DNA of 64,000 bases from Xanthobacteraceae bacterium 501b (GTDB lineage Bacteria > Pseudomonadota > Alphaproteobacteria > Rhizobiales > Xanthobacteraceae), in contig KB899087.1 of the NCBI GenBank assembly GCA_000378025.1, forward strand, positions 1,178,001-1,242,000. Reading direction: 5' to 3'. The translations under genes were made by a program, and so were the position numbers. Below, one piece after another: positions 9,159 through 19,253 of this stretch; the first letter of the stretch is position 1, and each line of letters opens with the position of its first letter. Under the pieces are notes generated by a model. The model was not told the origin of the DNA, searched no databases, and saw only the letters and a program-made list of their open reading frames with translations.

Positions 9159-10186
9159 GCAGGGCGGTCGCCGGGAAGGCGGGGGGAAAAGTCGCGTCCG
9201 GGCAGGGGATCGACCGGCAGGGCGGCCTGCGGCGGGACTGGCGTTTCTGGTTGCTGCTGGTGGCGCTGCTCGCCATCATCGCCGCGCTGTTCGCCCCGCG
9301 CATCGTCCAGACCGGCACGGTGCGTGACGCCGTGCTGGTGATCGACGTCACCGGCAGCATGAACGTGCGCGACGCACAGAGCCGGGGGGCGCCGGCCACC
9401 CGCCTCGATGCCGCCAAGCGCGGCGCCCGCGACATACTGGCCGGCCTGCCCTGTGGCTCGCGCCTCGGCCTCGGCATCTTCACCGAGCGGCGCAGCTTCC
9501 TGCTCTTCGAGCCGGCCGAGGTGTGCGAAAACTTCGCCGCCATCGCCGGCTCGATCGACGATCTGGACTGGCGCATGGCCTGGGAGGGCGACAGCTATGT
9601 CGCGCGCGGTGTCCATTCCGGTCTCGCCATGGCCGCCGGCCTGAAGGCCGATCTTCTCTTCATGACCGATGGGCATGAAGCGCCTCCCCTGCCCGGCGGC
9701 GCGCTGCCGACCTTCGACGGCAAGCCGGGCGAGGTGGCCGGGCTGCTCATCGGCGTCGGCGGCGTCGATCCCTCGCCGATCCCGAAATTCGACCAGGATG
9801 GGCGCGAGACCGGCTTCTACGCCGAGGAGGACGTGCCGCAGGAAAACCGCATGGGGCCTCCGCCCGAGGATGCCGCCTCGCGCGCCGGCTGGAACCCGCG
9901 CAACGCCCCCTGGGGCAGCGAAGCGGCGACCGGCACCGAGCATCTGAGCGCCCTGCGCGAGGAACATCTGCGCGCACTCGCCGCCCAGACCGGGCTTGGC
10001 TACATCGCGCTCGGCAATGCTGGCGGGCTGCTCGCCGCCGTGGAGGCCGACACAAGGCCCCGGCCGGTGGAGATGCGTGTCGACACCGCCGCCATCCCCG
10101 CCGCGCTGGCGCTGTTCTGCCTCGCGCTGCTGTTCGGGCTCGGCGCCACCACCTCTCGGCGGCCCGAGAAACTCCCCACTCGATAA
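9155..10186 (+). CDS. mxaL: VWA-domain protein MxaL
   Basis: MxaL is the second VWA-domain protein of the cluster. The 343-residue product has an N-terminal membrane helix (about residues 30-47), a VWA domain with the MIDAS-like motif D64-V-T66-G-S68, then the strand LLFMTDGHEAPPLPGG, and a C-terminal membrane helix near 308-326. The MIDAS differs from that of MxaC (DxTxS instead of DxSxS), so the two are likely to have separate partners or metal affinity. It starts within the mxaK stop codon and is followed at 12 bases by mxaD. Confidence 0.87.
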   Translation: MSRAVAGKAGGKVASGQGIDRQGGLRRDWRFWLLLVALLAIIAALFAPRIVQTGTVRDAVLVIDVTGSMNVRDAQSRGAPATRLDAAKRGARDILAGLPCGSRLGLGIFTERRSFLLFEPAEVCENFAAIAGSIDDLDWRMAWEGDSYVARGVHSGLAMAAGLKADLLFMTDGHEAPPLPGGALPTFDGKPGEVAGLLIGVGGVDPSPIPKFDQDGRETGFYAEEDVPQENRMGPPPEDAASRAGWNPRNAPWGSEAATGTEHLSALREEHLRALAAQTGLGYIALGNAGGLLAAVEADTRPRPVEMRVDTAAIPAALALFCLALLFGLGATTSRRPEKLPTR

Positions 10187-10198
10187 AGGAAAAAGACG

Positions 10199-10726
10199 AT
10201 GCTTCAACGACTTGCGCTCGCGCTTGGCCTTCTCCTTCTTGGCCCGGCACTGGCCCTCGCCCATGGACCGACGCCCCAGCGCGCCGATGAGACGCTGGTG
10301 ATCGCCGCCCCGCCGGAGGCGGTGTGGGCCGTGCTCTCCCGCTTTGGCGGCATTGGCGAGTGGCATCCGTTGGTGAAGAAGGTGGAGGCGACCGGCGGCG
10401 ACGCGGCCGGCGCCGAGCGCGTGCTGACGCTGGAGAAGGGCGAGGTCAAGGAAGGGCTGGACGAGGCCGATCCCGCCGCCCACCGCCTCTCCTACCGCCT
10501 GCTGACGGAGAATGCCGAGGCGATCCCGGTCAGCTTCTACACCCAGACCATCGAGGTGAAGCCGGACGGCGCCGGCAGCGAAGTCAGCTGGGGCGCCCGC
10601 TTCTACCGCGCCGACACCACCAATGAGCCGCCGGAAGACCGCAATGACGCGGCCGCCATCGCCGCGATGACCGATTTCATCCAGCAGGGTCTCAAGGGGC
10701 TGCAGGCCAAGGTGACGGCCAAGTGA
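10199..10726 (+). CDS. mxaD: MxaD, periplasmic SRPBCC-fold protein
   Basis: MxaD is a periplasmic protein reported to help electron transfer between methanol dehydrogenase and cytochrome cL. The 175-residue precursor has a signal peptide ending LALAHG (about residue 22) and a START/SRPBCC polyketide-cyclase-like domain starting ETLVIAAPPEAVWAVLSRF. The gene is preceded by AAAGGAAAAAG, a good ribosome binding site, with its ATG 12 bases after mxaL. A GTG overlapping its stop codon could start the next gene. Confidence 0.88.
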   Translation: MLQRLALALGLLLLGPALALAHGPTPQRADETLVIAAPPEAVWAVLSRFGGIGEWHPLVKKVEATGGDAAGAERVLTLEKGEVKEGLDEADPAAHRLSYRLLTENAEAIPVSFYTQTIEVKPDGAGSEVSWGARFYRADTTNEPPEDRNDAAAIAAMTDFIQQGLKGLQAKVTAK

Positions 10727-10767
10727 GAGCATGCGGGCAGGCAAGTGCGGGGCAGGGAGACGGCGCG

Positions 10768-11805
10768 GTGAGCGCCCTCCCCCGGCTCGCCCTGCCCCGG
10801 GTCGCTCGGGTGCGCAAGGCTAAGGCAGGCCTCGCTCTGGCGCGCCTCGCCTTCGCGCTGCTCGCCCTCGGCCCGCTCGCGGCATCGAAGCCGGCACGGG
10901 CCGACACGCCCGCGCCGCTGGTCGCGGTGGTGTCGCAGAAGGCGGCGCAGCTGTCGCTGGTCGACATCGAGGCGCGTGAGGTGCGTGCGGTGATCGGCCT
11001 CGCCGCCGTTCCCGCCGGCCTTGCCGCCAGCGCGGACGGGGCGAGCGTCTATGTCACCCATCCCGACCTCAGCCTGGTCAGCCGTGTCGACCTCGCCTCC
11101 CGCACAGTGAGCGCGACCTTCAAGGTCGGGCTGGAGCCGTTCGGCATCGCGGTGAGCGCGGATGGCCGCCACCTGCTGGTCAGCGACTGGAGCGCCGATG
11201 CGTTGATCCGGCTCGACGCTTCCACCGGCGCGGAAACCGGCCGCGTCGCGATCGGCCATGCCCCGGCCGGGCTGGTGGTGGATGAGAAAGCCGGCCTCGC
11301 CTATGTCGCCGATCGCGAAAGCAACCAGGTCAGCGTGGTGCGCCTTGCCGACATGGTGCGGATCGCCACCGTGCCGACCGGGCGGGCGCCCTTCGCGCTG
11401 GCGCTGTCGCCGGGTGGCGAGCGGCTCTATGTCGCCAATGTGCAGAGCGGCGACCTCTCGGTGATCGAGACCGGCACCACGCCGCGCGAAATCGCCCGGC
11501 TCAAGATCGGGCTCATGCCCTATGGGGTGGCGGTGACGCCGGACGGGCGCACGGTGCTGGTCAGCAACCAGCAGAGCGGCAAGCTCGCCATTGTGGATGC
11601 CCAAACGCTCACCCTGGCGCCGGCGCAGCCAAGGTTGGGCACCTTTCCGGAAGGCATCACGGTGGTGTCGCCCACCCGCGCGGCGGCGGTGGACTGGGCC
11701 GATGACGAGGTGGTGGTGATCGATATCGAGGCCCGCACCATCCTCGGCCGGGTCAAGGTCGGCACCAGCCCGCGCAATCTGGTGGCGTTGCCCGGAGTCC
11801 GCTAA
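10768..11805 (+). CDS. Secreted YVTN-type beta-propeller protein
   Basis: This gene ends the mxa operon. The product (345 residues from GTG 10768, or 360 from a GTG at 10723 that overlaps the mxaD stop) has a signal peptide ending KPARADTP and then a seven-bladed beta-propeller of YVTN/YncE type, with blade repeats such as VYVTHPDLSLVSRVDLAS, LLVSDWSADALIRLD and LYVANVQSGDLSVIE. I favour 10768 because GGGAGA lies seven bases upstream and the signal peptide then sits closer to the N-terminus. Related propellers accompany PQQ-dependent dehydrogenase clusters, so a periplasmic role in methanol oxidation or PQQ-enzyme handling is plausible; nothing catalytic is visible. Confidence 0.75.
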   Translation: MSALPRLALPRVARVRKAKAGLALARLAFALLALGPLAASKPARADTPAPLVAVVSQKAAQLSLVDIEAREVRAVIGLAAVPAGLAASADGASVYVTHPDLSLVSRVDLASRTVSATFKVGLEPFGIAVSADGRHLLVSDWSADALIRLDASTGAETGRVAIGHAPAGLVVDEKAGLAYVADRESNQVSVVRLADMVRIATVPTGRAPFALALSPGGERLYVANVQSGDLSVIETGTTPREIARLKIGLMPYGVAVTPDGRTVLVSNQQSGKLAIVDAQTLTLAPAQPRLGTFPEGITVVSPTRAAAVDWADDEVVVIDIEARTILGRVKVGTSPRNLVALPGVR

Positions 11806-11817
11806 ACTGGAAGGCCC

Positions 11818-12063
11818 TTATCCGCCCCAGTCGATCCGCGGAATGTCGCGCCGCACCGCGTCGACCGCTGCGCGCAGCTGCTCCTGCCGCCACTGTTTGT
11901 AGGCGTGCCCGCCGCCGGACTGCCGGGCGATCCGCGCGGTCCAGTTGGGGCCATCGCCGCTCGCCTCCACCGGGTAAATGCCGACCTCGTGCACGTCGAT
12001 GCGGCCGAGACGGGGCTGCACCGCCTCGGCGATCCGTCGTATCACCTCGAATGCCGTCATCAT
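11818..12063 (-). CDS. Small conserved hypothetical protein
   Basis: I do not recognise this 81-residue soluble protein (MMTAFEVIRRIAEAVQP at its start). It has an amphipathic helix at each end and a central stretch IDVHEVGIYPVEASGDGP; no signal peptide, cysteine pair or membrane segment. I chose the ATG at 12063 because GGAG lies eight bases upstream on the minus strand; the frame is open to 12183 but that part looks non-coding. It converges on the mxa operon, ending 12 bases from its last gene. Confidence 0.5.
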   Translation of the reverse strand: MMTAFEVIRRIAEAVQPRLGRIDVHEVGIYPVEASGDGPNWTARIARQSGGGHAYKQWRQEQLRAAVDAVRRDIPRIDWGG

Positions 12064-12203
12064 TGCCGCGCTCCACATCTTGGCCGAGGCAGGCGGCATA
12101 TGCCGTCGCAATGTGCTTTCATGATGGCCGTCCGTTGACGTGTCGATGACACCTCGCCTTTCCGGCCGAACTTCCGCGGCCATCGCGGGTTAGTCCCGAG
12201 ATC

Positions 12204-12215
12204 AAGGAGGTGATC
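12204..12215 (+). promoter_or_regulatory. Exceptionally complete Shine-Dalgarno sequence
   Basis: AAGGAGGTGATC runs directly into an ATG at 12216. All twelve bases are complementary to the 3' end of bacterial 16S rRNA (GATCACCTCCTT), far more than the usual four to six. The GGAGG core is five to six bases from the ATG, the right distance, so it fixes the start of the following gene. Confidence 0.75.
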
Positions 12216-12503
12216 ATGACGCTGCATCATTCGGCCAAGCCGCCCGAGGACCTCAACGACCGCAAGGCCATCCGCTTCTTCTTCCGTGGCGACGAAGACA
12301 TTGTCGAATGCCTCGTCGGCTGGGACGCGCTGGAGCGGCTGGAAAACAGCCCGCTGGACAGCCGCGCGGACCGCATGGCGCGGTTCGAGCAGCACCGGCT
12401 GATGATCGAGGCGGCGGCGCTGCGCAAGATGGAGAAGGCCAGCAAAAGCGAGCGCCCGCTGACCCTCGACGCGCAGGATGTGCTTTCCGGCCCGGCGGCC
12501 TGA
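12216..12503 (+). CDS. DUF1488-like small protein
   Basis: The 95-residue soluble protein has the layout of DUF1488: an N-terminal strand pair (RKAIRFFFRGDEDIVECLV), then ALERL and a helical second half (FEQHRLMIEAAALRKME). Function of that family is unknown. The start at 12216 is set by the twelve-base Shine-Dalgarno match; a GTG six bases earlier lies inside that match. The gene is followed by a rho-independent terminator at 12525-12556, so it is probably a single-gene transcript with strong translation. Confidence 0.6.
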   Translation: MTLHHSAKPPEDLNDRKAIRFFFRGDEDIVECLVGWDALERLENSPLDSRADRMARFEQHRLMIEAAALRKMEKASKSERPLTLDAQDVLSGPAA

Positions 12504-12524
12504 GGTCCGCCCCGACAGAACCAG

Positions 12525-12556
12525 CCCCGCCCCCCTTTCCGGGAGGCGGGGTTTTT
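12525..12556 (+). terminator. Rho-independent terminator
   Basis: CCCCGCC (12525-12531) pairs with GGCGGGG (12545-12551), followed at once by five T residues. It terminates the DUF1488-like gene on the plus strand; no matching T-run exists for the minus direction. Confidence 0.8.
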
Positions 12557-12566
12557 CTGCGTGGGT

Positions 12567-13006
12567 TCAGCCACGGATCAGCTTCTCCGCCTCGTCGAGC
12601 GCCGTGCCGCAGCCGGCCGCATCGCCCTCGGCGTCGGCCTGCCGCGCGCGCGCAAGCGCGTCCGCGAGCTGGTCTGTCGTGCCAGCCCCGCCCTGCGCCG
12701 CCGTCTTCTGGCCCGAGGTCTGGGCGCGGACATCGGCGGGCGAGGCCGCCTTGCCGGCGAGCGTGTCGTTCATGCCGGCGGTGCCGCCGGTCCCCGGGGC
12801 TTCGCCGGCACGGGGCACGCCGGCATCCGGGGCGGTGGTGCCGGCCGCCGGCAGCTGCGTCGGGCCCGATCCAGCATCAGTGGCGGCGACGTTCTTCTCC
12901 ACCTGGGCGAGCCGTTCGGTGCAGGGCCGGCCAGGGCGGCGCCGGCCGTAAGGCTCAGCGCGGCGCCGAGAGCGAGCGAGGCGGCGGGGTTGCGTGTGGT
13001 TGTCAT
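12567..13006 (-). pseudogene. Frameshifted small secreted protein gene
   Basis: Two overlapping frames add up to one gene. A strong ribosome binding site (AGGAGG, about seven bases upstream) leads into an ATG at 13006 and a signal peptide MTTTRNPAASLALGAAL ending in ALAG. At about 12924-12926 (CCC in the coding strand) the sensible reading moves by one base into a second frame that continues CTERLAQVEKNVAATDAG and ends EGDAAGCGTALDEAEKLIRG at 12567. The restored product, about 145 residues, would be secreted, rich in Ala, Gly, Thr and Pro, with a Cys soon after cleavage and another near the C-terminus. I do not know the family. One base missing in the CCC run explains the break: a real mutation or a sequencing error. 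Confidence 0.6.
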
Positions 13007-13102
13007 TGGCGTTCCTCCTGCCAGTGCGTCTGGCTGCGGGAAGAACTTCCCGATGCGGCTCCCGTTCCCGCCCGCGTGCTGGACGCGGGCGGGACGAGTC
13101 GC

Positions 13103-15316
13103 TCAGGCAGCGCGAACGGTCTCCAGGAACCCGTCCATCACCGCCCGCAGGGTGCGGGACTGCTGGGCGAGCGCGGCGGCGGCGTCCTGAACCTGCGTCG
13201 CGGCGCGGGTGGAATCGGAGGCGGCGCTGTTGATGCCGAGGATGTTGCTGGCCACCTGCTCGGTGCCCTGCGAAGCGCGGCTCACATTCTGCGCGATCTC
13301 GCGGGTGGCGAAGCCCTGCTGCTCGACCGAGGCGGCGATGGTGCCGGCAATGGTATTGATCTGCCCGATCACGTCGGTGATCACCACGATCGCGGTGGAC
13401 GAGCTGGCTGTCGCCGCCTGGATTTCGGTGATCTGGGCTTCGATTTCCGCCGTCGCCTGGGAGGTCTGCTCGGCCAGCTGCTTCACCTCCGTGGCCACCA
13501 CCGCGAACCCCTTGCCAGCATCACCGGCGCGCGCCGCCTCGATGGTGGCGTTAAGTGCGAGGAGGTTGGTCTGGCCGGCAATATTGCGGATGAGATCGAT
13601 GATCTGCCCGATCTTGCCGGCCGAGGCCGAAAGTGCCCGCACCTTCGTGGCGGTGGAATCGGCCTCGCTCGCGGCCATCGCGGCGACACGCGCGGAATCG
13701 TCCACCTGCCGCTTGATCTCGGCAATGGAGGAGGCCAGTTCCTCAGCCGCCGAGGCGACGGTTTGCACATTGGACGCCGCCTCCCCGGACGCGGCCGCCG
13801 CCGTGCCGGTTTCGCCGGCGACGCGCTCTGTGGCCGAGGTCATGGTCTGCGCGGCGCCCGAGAGCTGGGTGGAGGCTGAGCCGACGCCGTTGACCACTTC
13901 GCCCATGGCGTTCTCGAAGCCGTCGGCCAGCTTGAGCATGGTCGCGCGCCGCTCCTCGTCCTGCCGCAGGCGGCTGGCTTCGACGTCGAGCGCCTGCTGC
14001 CGGGCCTTCTGCTCGATGCCGAGGCGGATCTGGTCGACGGCACGGGAGATGTCGCCGATCTCGTCCTTGCGGTCGGCGCCGGCAATCTCGGCGACCTGCT
14101 CACCCGACGCCATGCGGCGCAGCGCGGCGGTGAGGCGCGAGATCGGGCCGGAGACGCCACTCGCCACGAAGGCCATCGCCACCAGGGCCAGCACGGTGAC
14201 ACTGATCGCTGAGACAACCTGCCAGAACAGGTCGACCTCGGCGCGCTCCTGCAGCGCATCGCGCAGGCTCAGGGCCTCCGCCATCACCAGCGCCTGCGGC
14301 ACCGTGATGATGAGCGACCAGCTCGCACCGGTGCGGCCGAGGGCGATCGGCGCGTAGACCTTCAGGAGGTCCTGTCCGGCATCGACCTTCACCACCGACT
14401 GGCCGTTGCGCAGGATGGACATGTCATTGGCCGCATCCGGCTCGATGTCGCCGAACGCGCCACCGATCGCCTGAGGCTTGGCGCTGGAGGCAACGACCAG
14501 CCCGGCATTGGTGACGATTGAGACCGTTCCCTTGCCATTATAGATCGACGCGTCGACCTTCTCGGCGAGGGCCTGCACGAAGGAGAGGTCGAAGTCGGCG
14601 CCCGCGACGCCCGCAAACACCCCGCCCAGCGTGATCGGCACGGACATGGTGGCGAGGAACACCGGTTTGCCCTGGACGATATAGGGCAGCGGCGCGAGGA
14701 TGCTCTCCTTGCCATCGGTCTGCGGGCCGATGAACCAGCCGCCCTTCATCACCCCGTTCGGGTGCAGGTCGCGGCTGTCATATTCCACCAGCGGCTGCAG
14801 CGCGATCTTCCCGTCCGCGTCGCGCGTCCAGTAGGGCAGCGCGCGCCCGGTGGCGTCGGAGCCAACGTCCTTGCGGCCGGTGAAGCCGTTGTCATTGCCG
14901 TCGAGCGCGCCCGGCATCCAGGCGCTGTAGGTGCCGTTAAAGCGGGGATTGTCCTTCAGCACGCCGAGCAGAACGGCGTTCAGCTGCGCCCGGCGCTGGT
15001 CCATCGGCGAGCCGCCGAGGTCGGGCTTGCCTGCCACCACTTCCAGCGCGCGGGCCATGTTGCGCGCTGCGTTGAAGGCGGAATCAACCTCGGTCTGAAC
15101 GATGCCGGCCTGAGTGGAGGCCAGCCGCTGCAGCGATTCCTGGCTCAGTCGCTCCAGAAGATTCTCGACGCTGCCTGATACGTAATTTGAAGTCTGCGCC
15201 GCCGAATAGATGCCATAGCCGACAAGGGCGCCGGTCGCCGCCAGAACGCATACGGCGGAAAGAGATATGATTTTGAATTTCACGGAATGGATGTTCACCG
15301 GCGCCAGTTCCTTCAC
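13103..15316 (-). CDS. Methyl-accepting chemotaxis protein with dCache sensor
   Basis: A 737-residue (or slightly shorter) transmembrane chemoreceptor: first helix at about residues 13-35, a periplasmic double-Cache ligand-binding domain (about 36-355, with [13 protein letters not shown] and [17 protein letters not shown]), second helix near 370-392, HAMP, then the cytoplasmic signalling domain whose hairpin tip is [18 protein letters not shown]. It should signal through CheW/CheA; the ligand is unknown, but dCache domains often bind amino acids or organic acids. The start is unsure: GTG 15316, or GTG 15298, which has AAGGA ten bases upstream. No che genes are nearby. Confidence 0.92.
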   Translation of the reverse strand: MKELAPVNIHSVKFKIISLSAVCVLAATGALVGYGIYSAAQTSNYVSGSVENLLERLSQESLQRLASTQAGIVQTEVDSAFNAARNMARALEVVAGKPDLGGSPMDQRRAQLNAVLLGVLKDNPRFNGTYSAWMPGALDGNDNGFTGRKDVGSDATGRALPYWTRDADGKIALQPLVEYDSRDLHPNGVMKGGWFIGPQTDGKESILAPLPYIVQGKPVFLATMSVPITLGGVFAGVAGADFDLSFVQALAEKVDASIYNGKGTVSIVTNAGLVVASSAKPQAIGGAFGDIEPDAANDMSILRNGQSVVKVDAGQDLLKVYAPIALGRTGASWSLIITVPQALVMAEALSLRDALQERAEVDLFWQVVSAISVTVLALVAMAFVASGVSGPISRLTAALRRMASGEQVAEIAGADRKDEIGDISRAVDQIRLGIEQKARQQALDVEASRLRQDEERRATMLKLADGFENAMGEVVNGVGSASTQLSGAAQTMTSATERVAGETGTAAAASGEAASNVQTVASAAEELASSIAEIKRQVDDSARVAAMAASEADSTATKVRALSASAGKIGQIIDLIRNIAGQTNLLALNATIEAARAGDAGKGFAVVATEVKQLAEQTSQATAEIEAQITEIQAATASSSTAIVVITDVIGQINTIAGTIAASVEQQGFATREIAQNVSRASQGTEQVASNILGINSAASDSTRAATQVQDAAAALAQQSRTLRAVMDGFLETVRAA

Positions 15317-15628
15317 TTTTAAGAGGCGCGAACGGTCCGTGTCGGAGCTTGCGTCAGGCGGGTTTTATCCCCGCATAGGTAGTGTTACGGACCCTGGAGG
15401 CAGCCAGAAAAGCATGTGCTCGAACGTCCCGGACACGGGGGCGGCGCCCGCAGCGGTCGCCCGGCGCGGGCGTGGTCGCCGGTAGCGGAAGGCGCGGTGC
15501 GCGCTCCGGCTGTTACGTTAAAAAGTCAAACAGTATGACTATTCAGCCCTTCCAGACTGTGGCATAGATTCCCCGCCGGCAAGCACCCGCAAGTGGCGCG
15601 ACGGCTAGATCTCACGGGAGAAACGCCA
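15317..15628 (+). promoter_or_regulatory. Divergent intergenic region before the sugar block
   Basis: This gap lies between the start of the minus-strand chemoreceptor and the plus-strand sugar-binding protein gene, so it should hold promoters for both. An AT-richer patch at about 15513-15545 contains the inverted repeat AGTCA-N7-TGACT (15524-15540), a candidate operator for the FadR-type regulator encoded inside the operon. GGGAG at about 15616 is the ribosome binding site for the next gene. I could not place -35 and -10 boxes with confidence. Confidence 0.35.
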
Positions 15629-16594
15629 ATGAATCTCAGGGCATTGCTGCTTGCGTCCGCCGTTTCCGGCGCGCTCTTCTCCGTCGGCGCGCAGGCTGCC
15701 GACATGACCATCGGCTTCTCGCAGATCGGCTCGGAATCGGGCTGGCGCGCGGCGGAGACCACCGTTTCCAAGGCCGAGGCCAAGAAGCGGAACATCAATT
15801 TCAAGATCGCCGACGCCCAGCAGAAGCAGGAAAACCAGATCAAGGCGATCCGCTCCTTCGTCGCCCAGGGCGTCGACGCGATCTTCCTCGCCCCCGTCGT
15901 CGCCACCGGCTGGGATTCGGTGCTGAAGGAGGCCAAGGAGGCGAAGATTCCGGTCGTGCTGCTCGACCGCGACATCGACCCCGCCGGCAAGGATCTGTAC
16001 CTCACCGCCGTCACCTCCGACAGCGTGCATGAAGGCAAGGTGGCCGGTGAATGGCTGGTGAAAACCGCCGCCGGCAAGCCGTGCAATGTGGTGGAGCTTC
16101 AGGGCACGGTCGGCGCCTCCGTCGCCACCAACCGCAAGAAGGGCTTTGAGGACGGCATCGCCGGCGCCTCCAACGTCAAGATCGTGCGCAGCCAGACCGG
16201 CGACTTCACCCGTGCCAAGGGCAAGGAAGTGATGGAGAGCTTCATCAAGGCGGAAGGCGGCGGCAAGAACATCTGCGCCGTCTACGCCCATAATGACGAC
16301 ATGATGGTCGGCGCCATCCAGGCGATGAAGGAAGCCGGGCTGAAGCCGGGCACCGAGATCCTCACCGTCTCCATCGACGCCGTGCCCGACATCTTCAAGG
16401 CCATGGCGGCCGGGGAGGCCAATGCCACGGTCGAGCTCACCCCCAACATGGCCGGCCCCGCCTTCGACGCCGTGATCGCCTTCAAGGAAAAGGGCACCGT
16501 GCCGCCGAAGTGGATCCAGACGGAATCCAAGCTCTACACCCAGGCCGACAACCCGATGGCGGTCTACGAATCCAAGAAGGACCTCGGTTACTGA
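15629..16594 (+). CDS. YtfQ-like sugar ABC transporter binding protein
   Basis: Periplasmic sugar-binding protein, 321 residues, with a signal peptide ending GAQAADM and a type 1 periplasmic binding fold. It closely follows E. coli YtfQ (galactofuranose-binding): TIGFSQIGSESGWRAAET, QQKQENQIKAIRSFVAQG, FLAPVVATGWDSVLKEAK, NVVELQGTVGASVATNRKKG and VYAHNDDMM are nearly shared. The ligand may be a furanose form of galactose or arabinose, which suits the arabinose and galactose enzymes downstream. The ATG at 15629 has GGGAG seven bases upstream. A hairpin follows the stop codon. Confidence 0.9.
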   Translation: MNLRALLLASAVSGALFSVGAQAADMTIGFSQIGSESGWRAAETTVSKAEAKKRNINFKIADAQQKQENQIKAIRSFVAQGVDAIFLAPVVATGWDSVLKEAKEAKIPVVLLDRDIDPAGKDLYLTAVTSDSVHEGKVAGEWLVKTAAGKPCNVVELQGTVGASVATNRKKGFEDGIAGASNVKIVRSQTGDFTRAKGKEVMESFIKAEGGGKNICAVYAHNDDMMVGAIQAMKEAGLKPGTEILTVSIDAVPDIFKAMAAGEANATVELTPNMAGPAFDAVIAFKEKGTVPPKWIQTESKLYTQADNPMAVYESKKDLGY

Positions 16595-16634
16595 GCGGGC
16601 GCCGCTGCGGCCCCTCGCCCGCAGCTCCTGCCCC

Positions 16635-16668
16635 GCGCGAGCCGGTTCTTCCTCCGGCCGGCTCGCGC
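16635..16668 (+). other. Hairpin after the binding-protein gene
   Basis: GCGCGAGCCGG (16635-16645) pairs perfectly with CCGGCTCGCGC (16658-16668). It has no T-run and sits between the binding-protein gene and the ATPase gene, where partial termination or protection of the upstream mRNA would give excess binding protein. Confidence 0.55.
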
Positions 16669-16695
16669 CGCTTTCCTGCCGCTTCCGAGGCCGCC

Positions 16696-18231
<1,536 letters not shown>

Positions 18232-18242
18232 GGGAGGGCGGA

Positions 18243-19253
18243 ATGGCATTGCGTCTTCCCCGCATCGGCACCTCGCAGATCGTCGCGCTGGGGCTGATCC
18301 TCGTCGCCAACTGGATCGTCTCGCCGCAGTTCTTCGACATCCGCCTGCAGGACGGGCGGCTGTTCGGCAGCCTGATCGACGTGTTCAACCGCGGCGCGCC
18401 GGTGGCGCTGCTCTCCATCGGCATGGTGCTTGTCATCGCCATGCGCGGCATCGACCTTTCCGTCGGCGCTGTCATGGCGATCTGCGGCGCCATCGCCGCC
18501 AGCCTCGCCGACAGCCATTCCCTGCCCGTCGTGCTGGCGGCCGCTCTTGGTGCCGGCCTGCTCTGCGGCCTGTGGAACGGGCTCTTGGTTGCCGTGCTCG
18601 GCATCCAGCCGATTGTCGCGACGCTGATCCTCATGGTGGCGGGGCGCGGCATCGCCCAGCTGATCACCGAGGGGCGCATCGTCACCTTCACCTCGCCCGA
18701 TCTCGCCTTTCTCGGCGGTGGCTCGGTGCTCGGCCTGCCGACGCCCGTCGTGCTGACGCTCGGCATGATGGCGCTGACGCTGCTCCTCGTGCGTGGCACC
18801 GCGCTCGGCCTGATGATCGAGGCGACGGGGGGCAACCCGCGCGCCAGCGCGCTGGCGGGCATCGGCACCAGGTTCATCACGGTCGCGGTCTATATGTGGA
18901 GCGGCCTGTGCGCGGCGCTGGCTGGTATCGTCGCCAGCGCCGATATTCTCGGCGCCGACGCCAATAATGCCGGGCTGTGGCTGGAGCTCGACGCCATCCT
19001 CGCGGTGGTGATCGGCGGCACTTCGCTGTTCGGCGGGCGCTTCTCGATCCTCCTCGCCGTGGTCGGCGCTTTCATCATCCAGGCGATGAACACCGGCATC
19101 CTGCTCTCCGGCTTTCCGCCCGAGACCAATCTGGTGGTGAAGGCGGTGGTGGTGCTCGCCGTGCTGCTGGCCCAGTCGCCGCGCCTTGGCGGGCATCTCG
19201 CCGGGCTCGGCGTGCTGTTCAACCGCTCGAAATCCGGAGGCAGGCGCCCATGA
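18243..19253 (+). CDS. Sugar ABC transporter permease (YtfT-like)
   Basis: A 336-residue CUT2-family permease with eight to ten membrane helices and the family motif MRGIDLSVGAVMAICG. It corresponds to the first of the paired permeases in ytfQRT-yjfF. I chose ATG 18243 because GGGAGG lies six bases upstream; a GTG at 18228 inside the end of the ATPase gene is the alternative and would add five residues. It overlaps the second permease gene by four bases. Confidence 0.9.
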   Translation: MALRLPRIGTSQIVALGLILVANWIVSPQFFDIRLQDGRLFGSLIDVFNRGAPVALLSIGMVLVIAMRGIDLSVGAVMAICGAIAASLADSHSLPVVLAAALGAGLLCGLWNGLLVAVLGIQPIVATLILMVAGRGIAQLITEGRIVTFTSPDLAFLGGGSVLGLPTPVVLTLGMMALTLLLVRGTALGLMIEATGGNPRASALAGIGTRFITVAVYMWSGLCAALAGIVASADILGADANNAGLWLELDAILAVVIGGTSLFGGRFSILLAVVGAFIIQAMNTGILLSGFPPETNLVVKAVVVLAVLLAQSPRLGGHLAGLGVLFNRSKSGGRRP

